A DNA stretch of 64,000 nucleotides from Epilithonimonas sp. JDS. Lineage in GTDB: Bacteria; Bacteroidota; Bacteroidia; Flavobacteriales; Weeksellaceae. The first letter of the stretch is position 1. Each line of letters opens with the position of its first letter. The stretch is taken from NCBI RefSeq assembly GCF_021261315.1, contig NZ_JAJSAX010000009.1, positions 59,334 to 123,333 on the forward strand, given 5' to 3'. Under the pieces are notes generated by a model. The model was not told where the DNA came from and searched no databases. It saw nothing but the letters and a program-made list of their open reading frames with translations. Below, piece after piece: positions 35,820 to 44,032 of this stretch. The position numbers and the translations under genes were made by a program.

Positions 35820-36317
35820 TTAAAAACTTAATCCGATATTTTCTTCTTTCTGAATCATTCCGGTGTCTTCCAAATTACAGATGCAACCTTTGATGGTTTT
35901 GTAATTTCCAATAATCCGAGTTGTTTTTTTAGTTTTATTAGTGACAATTATTCCAGCCGAATACTCTTCGCCTTCAGCGTGATAGGTTCTGAAAAGAATA
36001 TATTCTACACCATCATTGAAGAATTGCAAATTATCTACTTCCATTCCTGCATTGGCGACACCGCCACCACGCCAGTAAGAATTATAATGAAATTGCTTCC
36101 AACTTTCCTTTGTTCTATTGGTTGGAAATTCCATCTCAATTTTACTTTTGGTTCCAAAACGATATTGAATATACGTATTGGATTTATCCTTTACCAAAGA
36201 CATTTTCTTTCCATTCTTAGTTTCAAATGAATAGATAATTTCCTCATTTGGCAATAGATATTGTGACCAAATTGTAGTAGGAATCAGAAACAAAAAAAGA
36301 AGAATATGTTTTTTCAT
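35820..36317 (-). CDS. secreted hypothetical protein
   Basis: The protein has 165 residues from the ATG at 36317. This start opens into a signal peptide (MKKHILLFLFLIPTTIWSQ), while an upstream ATG at 36395 would add 26 residues that overlap aroA in another frame. The mature part is a small beta-rich protein with two Cys (GCICNL) and no recognised family. It lies 11 bp upstream of the FG-GAP-like gene on the same strand. Confidence 0.8.
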   Translation of the reverse strand: MKKHILLFLFLIPTTIWSQYLLPNEEIIYSFETKNGKKMSLVKDKSNTYIQYRFGTKSKIEMEFPTNRTKESWKQFHYNSYWRGGGVANAGMEVDNLQFFNDGVEYILFRTYHAEGEEYSAGIIVTNKTKKTTRIIGNYKTIKGCICNLEDTGMIQKEENIGLSF

Positions 36318-36327
36318 TAATGTAAAA

Positions 36328-37545
36328 TTAACTCGTAGTAACTTTGTCAAAATCCTCCCAAAACTCAGGATAAGATTTCTCGACAACGTCTTCATTTTCG
36401 ATATTCAATTCTTTGATTAAGGCAAACGGCGCAAAAGCCATCGCCATTCTGTGGTCGTTGTAAGTCGCAATGGAAATGTTTTCTTCAGGCTCGATGAATT
36501 CCGAAGATTCAATCTTCTCAACCGTAATGTGCGTTTTCGCACCGATTTTCAACAATTCATTTTGAAGCGCTACCAATCGGTCGGTTTCCTTTACCTTCAA
36601 AGTGTGAAGTCCAGTGATTTCAAATGGAATTTTCAAAGCTGTTGCCGTCACACAAAGCGTTTGCGCAATGTCTGGACAATCGTTCATATCCAACGTAATC
36701 AATTCCGGATATTCAAAAGCTGGCTCTGGTAAAAGTGAAATCGAGTTTTCTGCATAATCAGAAACCGTGTTGATTCCGAAATATTTCCAGTAAAGTTCTT
36801 TGATGACGCTGTCGCCTTGCAGAGAAAGCGTGTGGTAACTTTTCAAAGTGATATTCTTTCGTCCAATCGCAGCCAAAGAATAGAAATAAGAAGCTGAAGA
36901 CCAATCGCTTTCCACTTCGTAACGTTCTGTTCTGTATTGATTGTTGTGCGTGACGATTTCGATTTTATTTTCTGCAAAATGAGATTTGATTCCGATTTCG
37001 TCCAGGATTTTCAAAGTCATTTCGAGGTAAGGTCGCGATGTGATTTCGCCGTCCAATTCCAAGGTCAATCCGTTTTCCAATTTTCCTCCGATTAATATTA
37101 ATGAAGTCAAAAACTGGCTGGAAACGTTAGCTGAAATCTTAACTGTATTTTTTTCTAATTTCTTTCCGATGATTTGCAACGGCGGAAAACCTTCTTTTTC
37201 AAGATAAGTAATGTCTGCGCCAAGCGATTGAAGCGCGTCCACCAAAGGTTTAATTGGTCGGTTTTTCATTCGGTCGGAACCGGTCAGAATGGTTTTTCTA
37301 CCTTCAAAAATCGAATAATAGGACGTGAGAAAACGCATCGCCGTTCCCGCGTGATGGATGTCCACAGTTTTGGAATCCGATTCCAATGCTTTTTTAAGCA
37401 AAGTTGTGTCCTGAGAGTTGGAAAGATTGAGCATATCAATGTTCCCGAAGAGTTTCCCTAAAATCAAAAGACGGTTCGAAATGCTTTTCGAACCGGTAAT
37501 TTGGATTTTTTGATTATCGATTAATTCAGATTTTTTTAATATCAT
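36328..37545 (-). CDS. aroA: 3-phosphoshikimate 1-carboxyvinyltransferase (EPSP synthase)
   Basis: This 405-residue enzyme transfers enolpyruvyl from PEP to shikimate-3-phosphate in aromatic amino acid synthesis. The N-terminal GSKSISNRLLIL (about 18-29) and HAGTAMRFL (about 65-73) are conserved substrate-binding motifs. Near the C-terminus KETDRLVAL and NDHRMAMAF are typical. The family's usual length is about 420-450 residues, so it is on the short side but both domains are present. It is followed by the secreted protein gene at 36317 with an 11-bp gap. Confidence 0.95.
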   Translation of the reverse strand: MILKKSELIDNQKIQITGSKSISNRLLILGKLFGNIDMLNLSNSQDTTLLKKALESDSKTVDIHHAGTAMRFLTSYYSIFEGRKTILTGSDRMKNRPIKPLVDALQSLGADITYLEKEGFPPLQIIGKKLEKNTVKISANVSSQFLTSLILIGGKLENGLTLELDGEITSRPYLEMTLKILDEIGIKSHFAENKIEIVTHNNQYRTERYEVESDWSSASYFYSLAAIGRKNITLKSYHTLSLQGDSVIKELYWKYFGINTVSDYAENSISLLPEPAFEYPELITLDMNDCPDIAQTLCVTATALKIPFEITGLHTLKVKETDRLVALQNELLKIGAKTHITVEKIESSEFIEPEENISIATYNDHRMAMAFAPFALIKELNIENEDVVEKSYPEFWEDFDKVTTS

Positions 37546-37551
37546 AGTTTG

Positions 37552-38214
37552 TTATTTCCAAAATTTCCACCATTTTTTTGATGAGGAAGATGTTTTGATT
37601 TCTTTATTTTCTGTACTGTAATTAAGAGAAAATTCTTTAATGTTAAAAAGTTTTTTAATTCTGTTTGCTTGCGGACTGTGACTTAATAATTCATCAAATA
37701 ATGCGTAACAAATAACTTTTTGATTATCATTAAGCAATTTGTAATTCCTTTCAATAAGGTTTAATATTTTAAGTTGGTATTCAGCGTGCTGTTTTCCAAT
37801 CATAACATAAATCACTAATGCTTGCTCTCTTTTGTATGTGTCAATGTTTTTATCAAAAATAATGTTTTCTATGTATTGAAAATTATTACTTTTAAATTTG
37901 CCACAAAATTCACGAATAATATCTTGAGTAAATAATTCACAATATTCTTTAGATGATTCGCCATAAAGTCTTTCGAAGATAAGTATATCAGTAATATCAT
38001 TTAATGATTTACATTGAGATGATGCTTCTTGAATTTTATCAATTTCTTTAGCAAAAGCATTCCAATCTTTTTTTTGAAATGAGACAATAGATTGTTCTAC
38101 ATAAGAAATGCACACATCGTACAAAGGAAGATTAATTTCTTTTTTCTTCTCTTCATTTACTTCATCTACAAATTTTAAAAAATCTTGAAAAGTTATGTTA
38201 GTAGAATTTTCCAT
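37552..38214 (-). CDS. hypothetical cytoplasmic protein
   Basis: The protein has 220 residues. There is no signal peptide, membrane segment or recognised motif. The composition is helical and rich in Lys, Glu, Asn and Ile, and it ends in a Trp/Lys patch (SSSSKKWWKFWK). It is AT-rich relative to aroA and lies 6 bp upstream of it on the same strand. I cannot assign a role. The position between aroA and a MazG-like gene suggests an accessory insertion. Confidence 0.75.
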   Translation of the reverse strand: MENSTNITFQDFLKFVDEVNEEKKKEINLPLYDVCISYVEQSIVSFQKKDWNAFAKEIDKIQEASSQCKSLNDITDILIFERLYGESSKEYCELFTQDIIREFCGKFKSNNFQYIENIIFDKNIDTYKREQALVIYVMIGKQHAEYQLKILNLIERNYKLLNDNQKVICYALFDELLSHSPQANRIKKLFNIKEFSLNYSTENKEIKTSSSSKKWWKFWK

Positions 38215-38234
38215 AAACTAAAATCTTGTGACTA

Positions 38235-38561
38235 CTATTTTAATTTTTCATTATTCTGATGTCTATCCTTGTCTCTGTCGGTTTTTACCTTCATTTTTTT
38301 GTCGAAGGCGGATTGCAAATCTGTTCCGGTTTGATTGGCGAGACAAAGCGTTACGAATAGAACGTCCGCCAATTCTTCGCCAAGGTCTTTGGATTTGTCG
38401 GATTCCTTTTCAGATTGTTCGCCGTATCTTCTGGCGATGATTCTGGCCACTTCGCCCACTTCTTCCGTCAGCATTGCCATATTTGTTAATTCATTAAAAT
38501 AACGAACACCAATGGTTTTTATCCATTCATCAACCTGATTTTGGAGTGTCGTGATTTCCAT
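38235..38561 (-). CDS. MazG-like nucleotide pyrophosphohydrolase
   Basis: This 108-residue single all-alpha NTP pyrophosphatase domain has the metal-binding EExxE pattern in LTEEVGEVARIIARRYGE (about 30-47) and ADVLFVTLCLANQ (about 66-78) further on. Such proteins hydrolyse non-canonical or excess nucleoside triphosphates. The C-terminus is charged (KKMKVKTDRDKDRH). Its ATG overlaps the stop codon of the preceding beta-helix lipoprotein gene by one base, so translation is probably coupled. Confidence 0.9.
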   Translation of the reverse strand: MEITTLQNQVDEWIKTIGVRYFNELTNMAMLTEEVGEVARIIARRYGEQSEKESDKSKDLGEELADVLFVTLCLANQTGTDLQSAFDKKMKVKTDRDKDRHQNNEKLK

Positions 38562-39946
38562 TATTCGTAAGCACCTATTGTTGGAGTTGTCGTACTTCTT
38601 GGATTTTCAACAATATCTTTTGGAATTCCAACAATTGGCTTTCCATTTCCTTTTGCTTTAGAACCTTCTTTTACTCTCAAATTCATTTTCTGAGTAAAAT
38701 AATTTTGGAATTTCGGGTCTTCGTTTAGAATAATATTACTGCCGATTGGTTTGAATGCTGCATTTGCACTTTGTTTTATTAATGAATTGTTAAACGTAGC
38801 ACTGAAAGCACCAGCATTTGTAACATCATTATATGTAATCATGTCAAGAGTATCGCCATATATAATGGAATTATTAACTGTAAGAGTTGTATTTCCATTA
38901 AAAATTTCAGCTCCATTTTGATAAAAATTACTTGCGTAGATTCCCGCAGCATTCATCGATGGATTGAGATTCCAATAGTTGGCAAGCGTAGAGTAGTTAA
39001 GCGTATAAGTTCCACCACCAGCTATGGCAAAATCGGCTTCACCACAGTTATTCATCACCAAATTGTTTGCAGTAATGTTTGCAGCAATCCCGTAGATTCC
39101 AGCATTCTGAAATGTATGGATGATGGTATTATTAATTGTCGCTGTATTTTCTTTCAATTGAAGTCCGACATTTCCTCCAAAAAGTCTGGCGTAATTCATT
39201 TTCAGTTCGGTGTCTTCCTCCATTTTGATTCCGTTCCAGTTCGCAGGAAGTGTGTCGTATTTCGTGTCGCTTCTGTCGCCTCGGAAAATGACTTCATCGC
39301 CCAAAGCTCCTTTAACATCAAGAATTGAATTCTTTGCGAAGTTCATTCCGCTGTTTTTTCGGAAATAAACTTTCGTGCCTTTTTCCATCGTCAAAGTTTT
39401 TCCTTCAGCAACGGTCAAATCTCCGAAAATCACTTTCACTTTATCTTTGGTCCAAGTTGTATTTTCAGAAATGATATTTGGATTTGAATCAGATTTGATA
39501 AAATATTCCGCATCCTGAACGACTGAAAATAGCGTTACTTTTTGCTCGCCAGCAGGTGTATTGAAAACCACTTTGTCTTCGGCAATCGCTTCTGGCGCAT
39601 TGGCAATCGGCGCAATTTCTACGAAAACATAAATGCTGTCTTTTCTTCTCAGCGCCACATTTTCGAAACTTGTCCCGACTTTTCCGTCAACATTGATTCT
39701 GTAAAGCGAACCGCTTCCGCCTTCCAGCGCAATTCTTGGAATGAAAACATCCTTGTCTTCATTATTAAAAACTTTTACGGCGTAAGTTTCCGAACGCATC
39801 TGGTTATAAACCGTGTCGCAAAAAACGGTGTCGGTGGAGAATCTCAACAGTTGCGTTGGCGATTCAAACGAAATATCATCGCGATTACATCCTGCTAATA
39901 ATAAAAGTGACCAAAATGCAATGCCAAGGAATATTTTAATTTTCAT
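38561..39946 (-). CDS. beta-helix-type lipoprotein
   Basis: The protein has 461 residues. A lipoprotein signal with lipobox LAGC (Cys20, MKIKIFLGIAFWSLLLLAGC) anchors it in a membrane. An Ig-like beta domain (about 35-150) comes first. The remaining part (about 170-410) has repeated short strands with Asn turns (AILGGNTANI-like), the hallmark of a right-handed parallel beta-helix as in polysaccharide-binding or lyase proteins. No catalytic motif is evident. It is the gene upstream of the MazG-like gene. Confidence 0.85.
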   Translation of the reverse strand: MKIKIFLGIAFWSLLLLAGCNRDDISFESPTQLLRFSTDTVFCDTVYNQMRSETYAVKVFNNEDKDVFIPRIALEGGSGSLYRINVDGKVGTSFENVALRRKDSIYVFVEIAPIANAPEAIAEDKVVFNTPAGEQKVTLFSVVQDAEYFIKSDSNPNIISENTTWTKDKVKVIFGDLTVAEGKTLTMEKGTKVYFRKNSGMNFAKNSILDVKGALGDEVIFRGDRSDTKYDTLPANWNGIKMEEDTELKMNYARLFGGNVGLQLKENTATINNTIIHTFQNAGIYGIAANITANNLVMNNCGEADFAIAGGGTYTLNYSTLANYWNLNPSMNAAGIYASNFYQNGAEIFNGNTTLTVNNSIIYGDTLDMITYNDVTNAGAFSATFNNSLIKQSANAAFKPIGSNIILNEDPKFQNYFTQKMNLRVKEGSKAKGNGKPIVGIPKDIVENPRSTTTPTIGAYE

Positions 39947-40124
39947 CTGTTCTTATTTAATTTTTTTTAGGTCAGATGGAACACCCATTTTGTTTCTGCA
40001 TCAAAGAGATTTTGCAGGTAGGTGTTTCATTAATCTTGTTTAATCTTCAAAACTACAAAATTTAAATTTTTATTTTGTGATGAGGAAGATATTTAATTAT
40101 TTATATGACATTATTTTAAAGTAA

Positions 40125-40481
40125 TCAATATTCTCCTATAAGTAAGGAAGCTGAGAGATTTAATTTTGTGGTCAAACTTCGAATCATTCCAACAGTCAAT
40201 TTTCGCTTTCTGCTCAATACCTCGGAGACCCTGCTTTTTCCCCCGATGGCTTCAATCAAATCCGTCTGTTTCAATTGCATTTCCTCCATTCTTATTTTGA
40301 TGGCTTCGATTGGGTCGGGCGCAGTTATCGGATAGTGCTTTTTCTCGTATTCATCAATCAATAATCCCAGGATATCCGCTTCATCACTTTCTGGCGTACC
40401 AGATTTTGCATCAAAAATTACCTCCAATCTGGATAGTGCATTTTGATAATCTGTCTCGGTTTTTATAAGTTTTACGTTCAT
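40125..40481 (-). CDS. higA: HigA-type antitoxin with XRE helix-turn-helix
   Basis: The protein has 118 residues. The C-terminal XRE HTH domain (about 65-115, QTDLIEAIGGKSRVSEVLSRK) would bind the promoter and repress the operon. The N-terminal half (YEKKHYPI region) would neutralise the toxin. It is encoded directly downstream of the HigB gene with a 12-bp gap, the toxin-first order typical of HigBA. The pair is on the minus strand before the paa operon. Confidence 0.92.
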   Translation of the reverse strand: MNVKLIKTETDYQNALSRLEVIFDAKSGTPESDEADILGLLIDEYEKKHYPITAPDPIEAIKIRMEEMQLKQTDLIEAIGGKSRVSEVLSRKRKLTVGMIRSLTTKLNLSASLLIGEY

Positions 40482-40493
40482 ATTCTCAATTTT

Positions 40494-40790
40494 TTAAATC
40501 GTGTTTGCATCAATTTTATCATATTCCGTATGCGTTCTAATAAAGCGAATGAAAATCCATTGCTTTTCAAAATTAAATTTTGCAATCAGTCTATAGCTGT
40601 TTCCCTTAATATTAAAAATGATTCGATTATCTTTCAGGATGCTTGCATTGGCGTATGTTTGCTTCACGTCATTCGGCGTTGTCCAATTAGAATTTTTTGC
40701 AGTATCGTACCACGTTTTCAGATATTGTTCTGAGTCTGGGTGTATTTCCCAAAATTCTCTAAGTGTACTTTTTGCAAAAATTCGTTCCAT
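40494..40790 (-). CDS. higB: HigB-family mRNA interferase toxin
   Basis: This 98-residue RelE-like toxin cleaves mRNA at the ribosome. The sequence MERIFAKSTLREFWEIHPDS and the later FNIKGNSYRLIAKFNFEKQW, VFIRFIRTHTEYDKID are typical HigB features (Lys, His and Arg catalytic positions are present). Toxin and antitoxin genes are in the order HigB-HigA. A structured repeat element lies just upstream (40860-40962). Confidence 0.93.
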   Translation of the reverse strand: MERIFAKSTLREFWEIHPDSEQYLKTWYDTAKNSNWTTPNDVKQTYANASILKDNRIIFNIKGNSYRLIAKFNFEKQWIFIRFIRTHTEYDKIDANTI

Positions 40791-40859
40791 TCAAATTCAT
40801 TTACAATGCGAATATACAAAAAGTTCGCAAATGTAGAACTTTTAAGTTTTTCTATTTGG

Positions 40860-40962
40860 GCGCCTTCATCCGCCCTCCGTTCCCGCTATTTTTTGCCAGA
40901 AATTTTCCCACAGAGTTGAAACTTAGCATAAGCAAAAAATGAGCTCCACTCAGGTCGGGGCG
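40860..40962 (-). repeat. structured intergenic element, copy 2
   Basis: Read on the minus strand it starts GCGCCCCGACCTGAGTGG and ends GGGCGGATGAAGGCGC, matching copy 1 at 23826-23928 in sequence at both ends, in length (103 bp) and in the paired inner TTTTTTGC/GCAAAAAA arms. It lies between HigBA and the paa promoter. Confidence 0.7.
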
Positions 40963-41051
40963 CGCTTCGCAAAGTATGACCATTTGTAATTTTCAAGAAA
41001 CGTTGTGGAAAGTTGAAACATTATCAATTTTCTCATCTCGTACTTAAAAAC

Positions 41052-41071
41052 TAACTAACATTTGTTAGTTA
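41052..41071 (+). promoter_or_regulatory. palindromic operator overlapping the paa promoter
   Basis: TAACTAACATTTGTTAGTTA is a 20-bp palindrome with two 9-bp arms and a 2-nt centre, the shape of a TetR-family operator. It covers the -33 box of the promoter at 41061-41091. The TetR regulator encoded at 43305 is the natural candidate to bind it. Confidence 0.7.
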
Positions 41072-41091
41072 AATAAAAATTCGTAAGTTTG
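41061..41091 (+). promoter_or_regulatory. paa operon promoter
   Basis: A -33 box TTTG (41061-41064), a 19-nt spacer and a -7 box TAAGTTTG (41084-41091) form a complete Bacteroidetes promoter. The E1 gene starts 60 bp downstream. Confidence 0.75.
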
Positions 41092-41151
41092 TTTAAATCA
41101 CATTCATAATTCAATATTAGAATTAATCAACTGAATGTCAAATGTTTAAAT

Positions 41152-43233
41152 ATGGAAATGACCAAAAGACATTTTTTAAACAAAGAAATTTCTCTGACTG
41201 ATTTACTCAAATCAGCTTATCGTCTGATGTTTACGGCAAAAACGATGACGGATTTGTTCGAACAGGAAAAAAAAATCACTTCAAAGTACGTTCACGCCAC
41301 TTCCCGCGGACACGAGGCGATTCAGCTGGCTTTGGGAATGCAGTTGTTGCCACAGGATTTCGTGAGTCCTTATTATAGAGACGATTCTATTTTACTCGGA
41401 ATCGGAATCACACCCTACGAATTGATGCTTCAGCTTTTAGCAAAACGAGACGACCCATTTTCCGGCGGAAGAACGTATTATGCACATCCAAGTCTTAGAC
41501 GCGACGATTTCCCGAAAATCATCCACCAAAGTTCTGGAACAGGAATGCAAGCCATCCCAACCACCGGAATTGCAATGGGAATGAAGTACAAAGAAGAAAC
41601 CGGAATCGCCGAAAATCTTGATGACAAACCAATCGCAGTCTGCTCACTCGGAGACGCAAGTTGTACTGAAGGCGAAGTTTCCGAAGCGTTTCAAATGGCA
41701 GCGTTGAAACAATTGCCAATTCTTTATTTGGTTCAGGACAACGAATGGGATATTTCTGCCAGCGCAGACGAAATCCGAGCGCAGGATATCACACAATATA
41801 TGCAGGGTTTCAACGGCATCGAAACCAGAACCATCGACGGAACTGATTTTATCAAATCTTACGAAACCGTCAAAGAATGCATCAAAATTATTCGTGAAGA
41901 ACGCCGTCCAATGCTGATTCACGCCAAAGTTCCTTTACTTAATCACCATACTTCCGGCGTTAGAAAAGAATGGTACCGAGATGATTTGGAAGAATGCGCG
42001 AAAAATGACCCATTAATCAAATTAAGAAATCAACTTTCAGAATTCAGCGTAGAAGATTCCGAAGTTGAAACCATAGAAAAAGAAATTGCAGAACTCGTAA
42101 GAACCGATTTTGAAAACGCTGTTTTAGCAGAAGACCCAAAACCGGAAGACGCTTACAAACACGATTTCGCACCAACGCCAATCACTGAAGAGAAAGGAGA
42201 ACGTTCCCCAAACGGAAAAATCCCAACGGTAATGGTCGATTGTGCCCTTTTCGCCATCAGAGAATTGATGACCAAACATCCAGAAGCCTTATTATATGGA
42301 CAAGATGTTGGCTTAAGGTTAGGCGGTGTTTTCCGTGAAGCGATTACTTTGGCAGCACAATTTGGAGAGAAACGCGTTTTCAACACCCCAATTCAGGAGG
42401 CGTTTATCGTTGGTTCAACGGTCGGAATGAGCGCGGTCGGACTGAAACCGATTGTCGAAGTTCAGTTCGCCGATTACATTTGGCCAGGCTTGAATCAGTT
42501 ATTCACCGAAGTTTCCAGAAGTTATTATTTGTCTAATGGAAAATGGCCGGTGTCAATGATTCTTAGAGTTCCGATTGGCGCTTACGGAAGTGGTGGACCA
42601 TATCATTCAAGTTCGGTTGAAAGTGTTTTGACGAATATCAAAGGCATCAAAATCGCTTATCCTTCAACTGGTGCAGATTTGAAAGGTTTGATGAAAGCCG
42701 CTTTCTACGACCCAAATCCGGTTGTAATGTTAGAGCATAAAGGTCTGTATTGGTCAAAAATCGAAGGCACAGAAAATGCAAAAACCATAGAGCCAGACGA
42801 AGATTATATTATCCCATTTGGAAAAGCGAGAGAAGTTTTGCTTTGCGAAAATCACCAGGACAAACCAACGTTGACCGTCATCACGTATGGAATGGGCGTT
42901 TATTGGGCTTCCAATGCAGCGAAAGAATTTGACAATCAAATCGAAATCATTGATTTAAGAACGCTCGCACCTTTAGATGAAAATCGAGTCTTCGAAAGTG
43001 TGAAGAAACACAACCGTTGCATCGTTTTGACGGAAGAACCTGTGAATAATAGTTTTGCTCAAAGTCTCGCTGCAAGAATCAGTGACAATTGTTTCAGACA
43101 TCTGGACGCTCCGGTAAAAGTAGTTGGTGCTAAGGATTTACCTGCAATTCCTATCAATTCCGAATTGGAAAAGGAAATGTTGCCGAACACCCAGAAATTA
43201 ATTAAAGAAATAAAACAATTACTAAAGTATTAG
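41152..43233 (+). CDS. fused E1 alpha/beta 2-oxoacid dehydrogenase component
   Basis: The protein has 693 residues. The N-terminal half (about 1-330) is an E1 alpha chain with a ThDP-binding stretch GDASCTEGEVSEAFQMAALK (about 168-187). The C-terminal half (about 350-690) is an E1 beta chain (VFNTPIQEAFIVGSTVGMSA, then VEVQFADYIWPGLNQL). Such fusions perform the decarboxylation step of branched-chain or aryl 2-oxoacid dehydrogenase complexes. The E2 and E3 partners are not nearby. Its position at the head of the paa operon, under one promoter, suggests that it feeds acyl-CoA, possibly phenylacetyl-CoA from phenylpyruvate, into the pathway. This is inference. Confidence 0.88.
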   Translation: MEMTKRHFLNKEISLTDLLKSAYRLMFTAKTMTDLFEQEKKITSKYVHATSRGHEAIQLALGMQLLPQDFVSPYYRDDSILLGIGITPYELMLQLLAKRDDPFSGGRTYYAHPSLRRDDFPKIIHQSSGTGMQAIPTTGIAMGMKYKEETGIAENLDDKPIAVCSLGDASCTEGEVSEAFQMAALKQLPILYLVQDNEWDISASADEIRAQDITQYMQGFNGIETRTIDGTDFIKSYETVKECIKIIREERRPMLIHAKVPLLNHHTSGVRKEWYRDDLEECAKNDPLIKLRNQLSEFSVEDSEVETIEKEIAELVRTDFENAVLAEDPKPEDAYKHDFAPTPITEEKGERSPNGKIPTVMVDCALFAIRELMTKHPEALLYGQDVGLRLGGVFREAITLAAQFGEKRVFNTPIQEAFIVGSTVGMSAVGLKPIVEVQFADYIWPGLNQLFTEVSRSYYLSNGKWPVSMILRVPIGAYGSGGPYHSSSVESVLTNIKGIKIAYPSTGADLKGLMKAAFYDPNPVVMLEHKGLYWSKIEGTENAKTIEPDEDYIIPFGKAREVLLCENHQDKPTLTVITYGMGVYWASNAAKEFDNQIEIIDLRTLAPLDENRVFESVKKHNRCIVLTEEPVNNSFAQSLAARISDNCFRHLDAPVKVVGAKDLPAIPINSELEKEMLPNTQKLIKEIKQLLKY

Positions 43234-43286
43234 AATTTCATCAAAGTTACTCCCTTTAGGGCTGGGGAAATAACTTTGATGAAATT
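43234..43286. repeat. 16-bp hairpin right after the E1 stop codon
   Basis: AATTTCATCAAAGTTA (43234-43249) is perfectly complementary to the right arm at 43271-43286. The 21-nt loop contains CTCCCTTTAGGGCTGGGG. A related CTCCCTTGGAGGGGC core followed by its own hairpin occurs at 47201-47239. No T-run follows, so it is not a standard terminator. Confidence 0.75.
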
Positions 43287-43304
43287 GCACTTTGCGTTAA
43301 AAAT

Positions 43305-43910
43305 ATGGAAACAGAAACAATTCCAAACAAAATAAAAATCAATAAAAAAGAATTGATTTTGTCCGAAGCCGCAATGCTTTTCAAAGAAAAAGGTTTCGGC
43401 GGAACCAGTATGCGCGACCTCGCCGAAAAAGTGGGAATGGAAGCGGCAAGTATGTACAACCACATCAAATCCAAAGACGAAATTCTGGAATTGATTTGCT
43501 TCAAAATTGCCAACCAATATATTTCCCAACTTCAGGAAATCGAAAACACAAACCAGACTTTTCAAGAAAAACTGAATGCAATTATCGGACTTCACGTTCA
43601 ACTGATTATCGAAGATTCTGCCTCAGTTTCTGTAGCAAATAACGATTGGAAATATTTGTCTAATGACAAGAAAGAACAATACAAACAAACGAGAAAATCC
43701 TATGAAAAAAGCTTTGCCAACATCATAGAACAAGGAATGCAAAACGGCGAATTCAAAAAAATGAATGTTTCCGTCGCACTTTTCACGATGTTATCTTCAT
43801 TAAGGTGGATAGAACTTTGGTACAAACCAAGCCGCGACATCACACCGCAGGAACTGGAAGATGATTTGAAAACATTATTAATGAAAGGAATGCTGAAAGA
43901 AGATAGATAA
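43305..43910 (+). CDS. TetR/AcrR family regulator, likely of paa genes
   Basis: The protein has 201 residues. The N-terminal TetR helix-turn-helix is about residues 15-60 (ILSEAAMLFKEKGFGGTSMR, then MEAASMYNHIKSKDEILE). The rest is an all-alpha ligand-binding domain. It is the second gene of the operon, 71 bp after the E1 gene, which suggests autoregulation. It resembles PaaR-type repressors that sense phenylacetyl-CoA. The palindromic site at 41052-41071 fits as its operator. Ligand specificity is not proven. Confidence 0.9.
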   Translation: METETIPNKIKINKKELILSEAAMLFKEKGFGGTSMRDLAEKVGMEAASMYNHIKSKDEILELICFKIANQYISQLQEIENTNQTFQEKLNAIIGLHVQLIIEDSASVSVANNDWKYLSNDKKEQYKQTRKSYEKSFANIIEQGMQNGEFKKMNVSVALFTMLSSLRWIELWYKPSRDITPQELEDDLKTLLMKGMLKEDR

Positions 43911-43944
43911 TAGACTAATAGATAATAGATTATAAAAATGATTT

Positions 43945-44032
43945 TTGAGCTTTGCTAAGCGTAAGCGGCTTTGCGAACTTAAAACATAAAGTAAATCAAA
44001 AAAAAACTTTGCGCACTTTGCGTTTAAAAAAA
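43945..44032. repeat. degenerate CGCAAAG/CTTTGCG repeat block before paaE
   Basis: The spacer contains CTTTGCTAAGCG, CGGCTTTGCGAACTT and CTTTGCGCACTTTGCGTTT, i.e. several units of the CTTTGCG type. This belongs to the same dispersed family as the blocks at 14940, 46598 and 48037. Confidence 0.55.
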
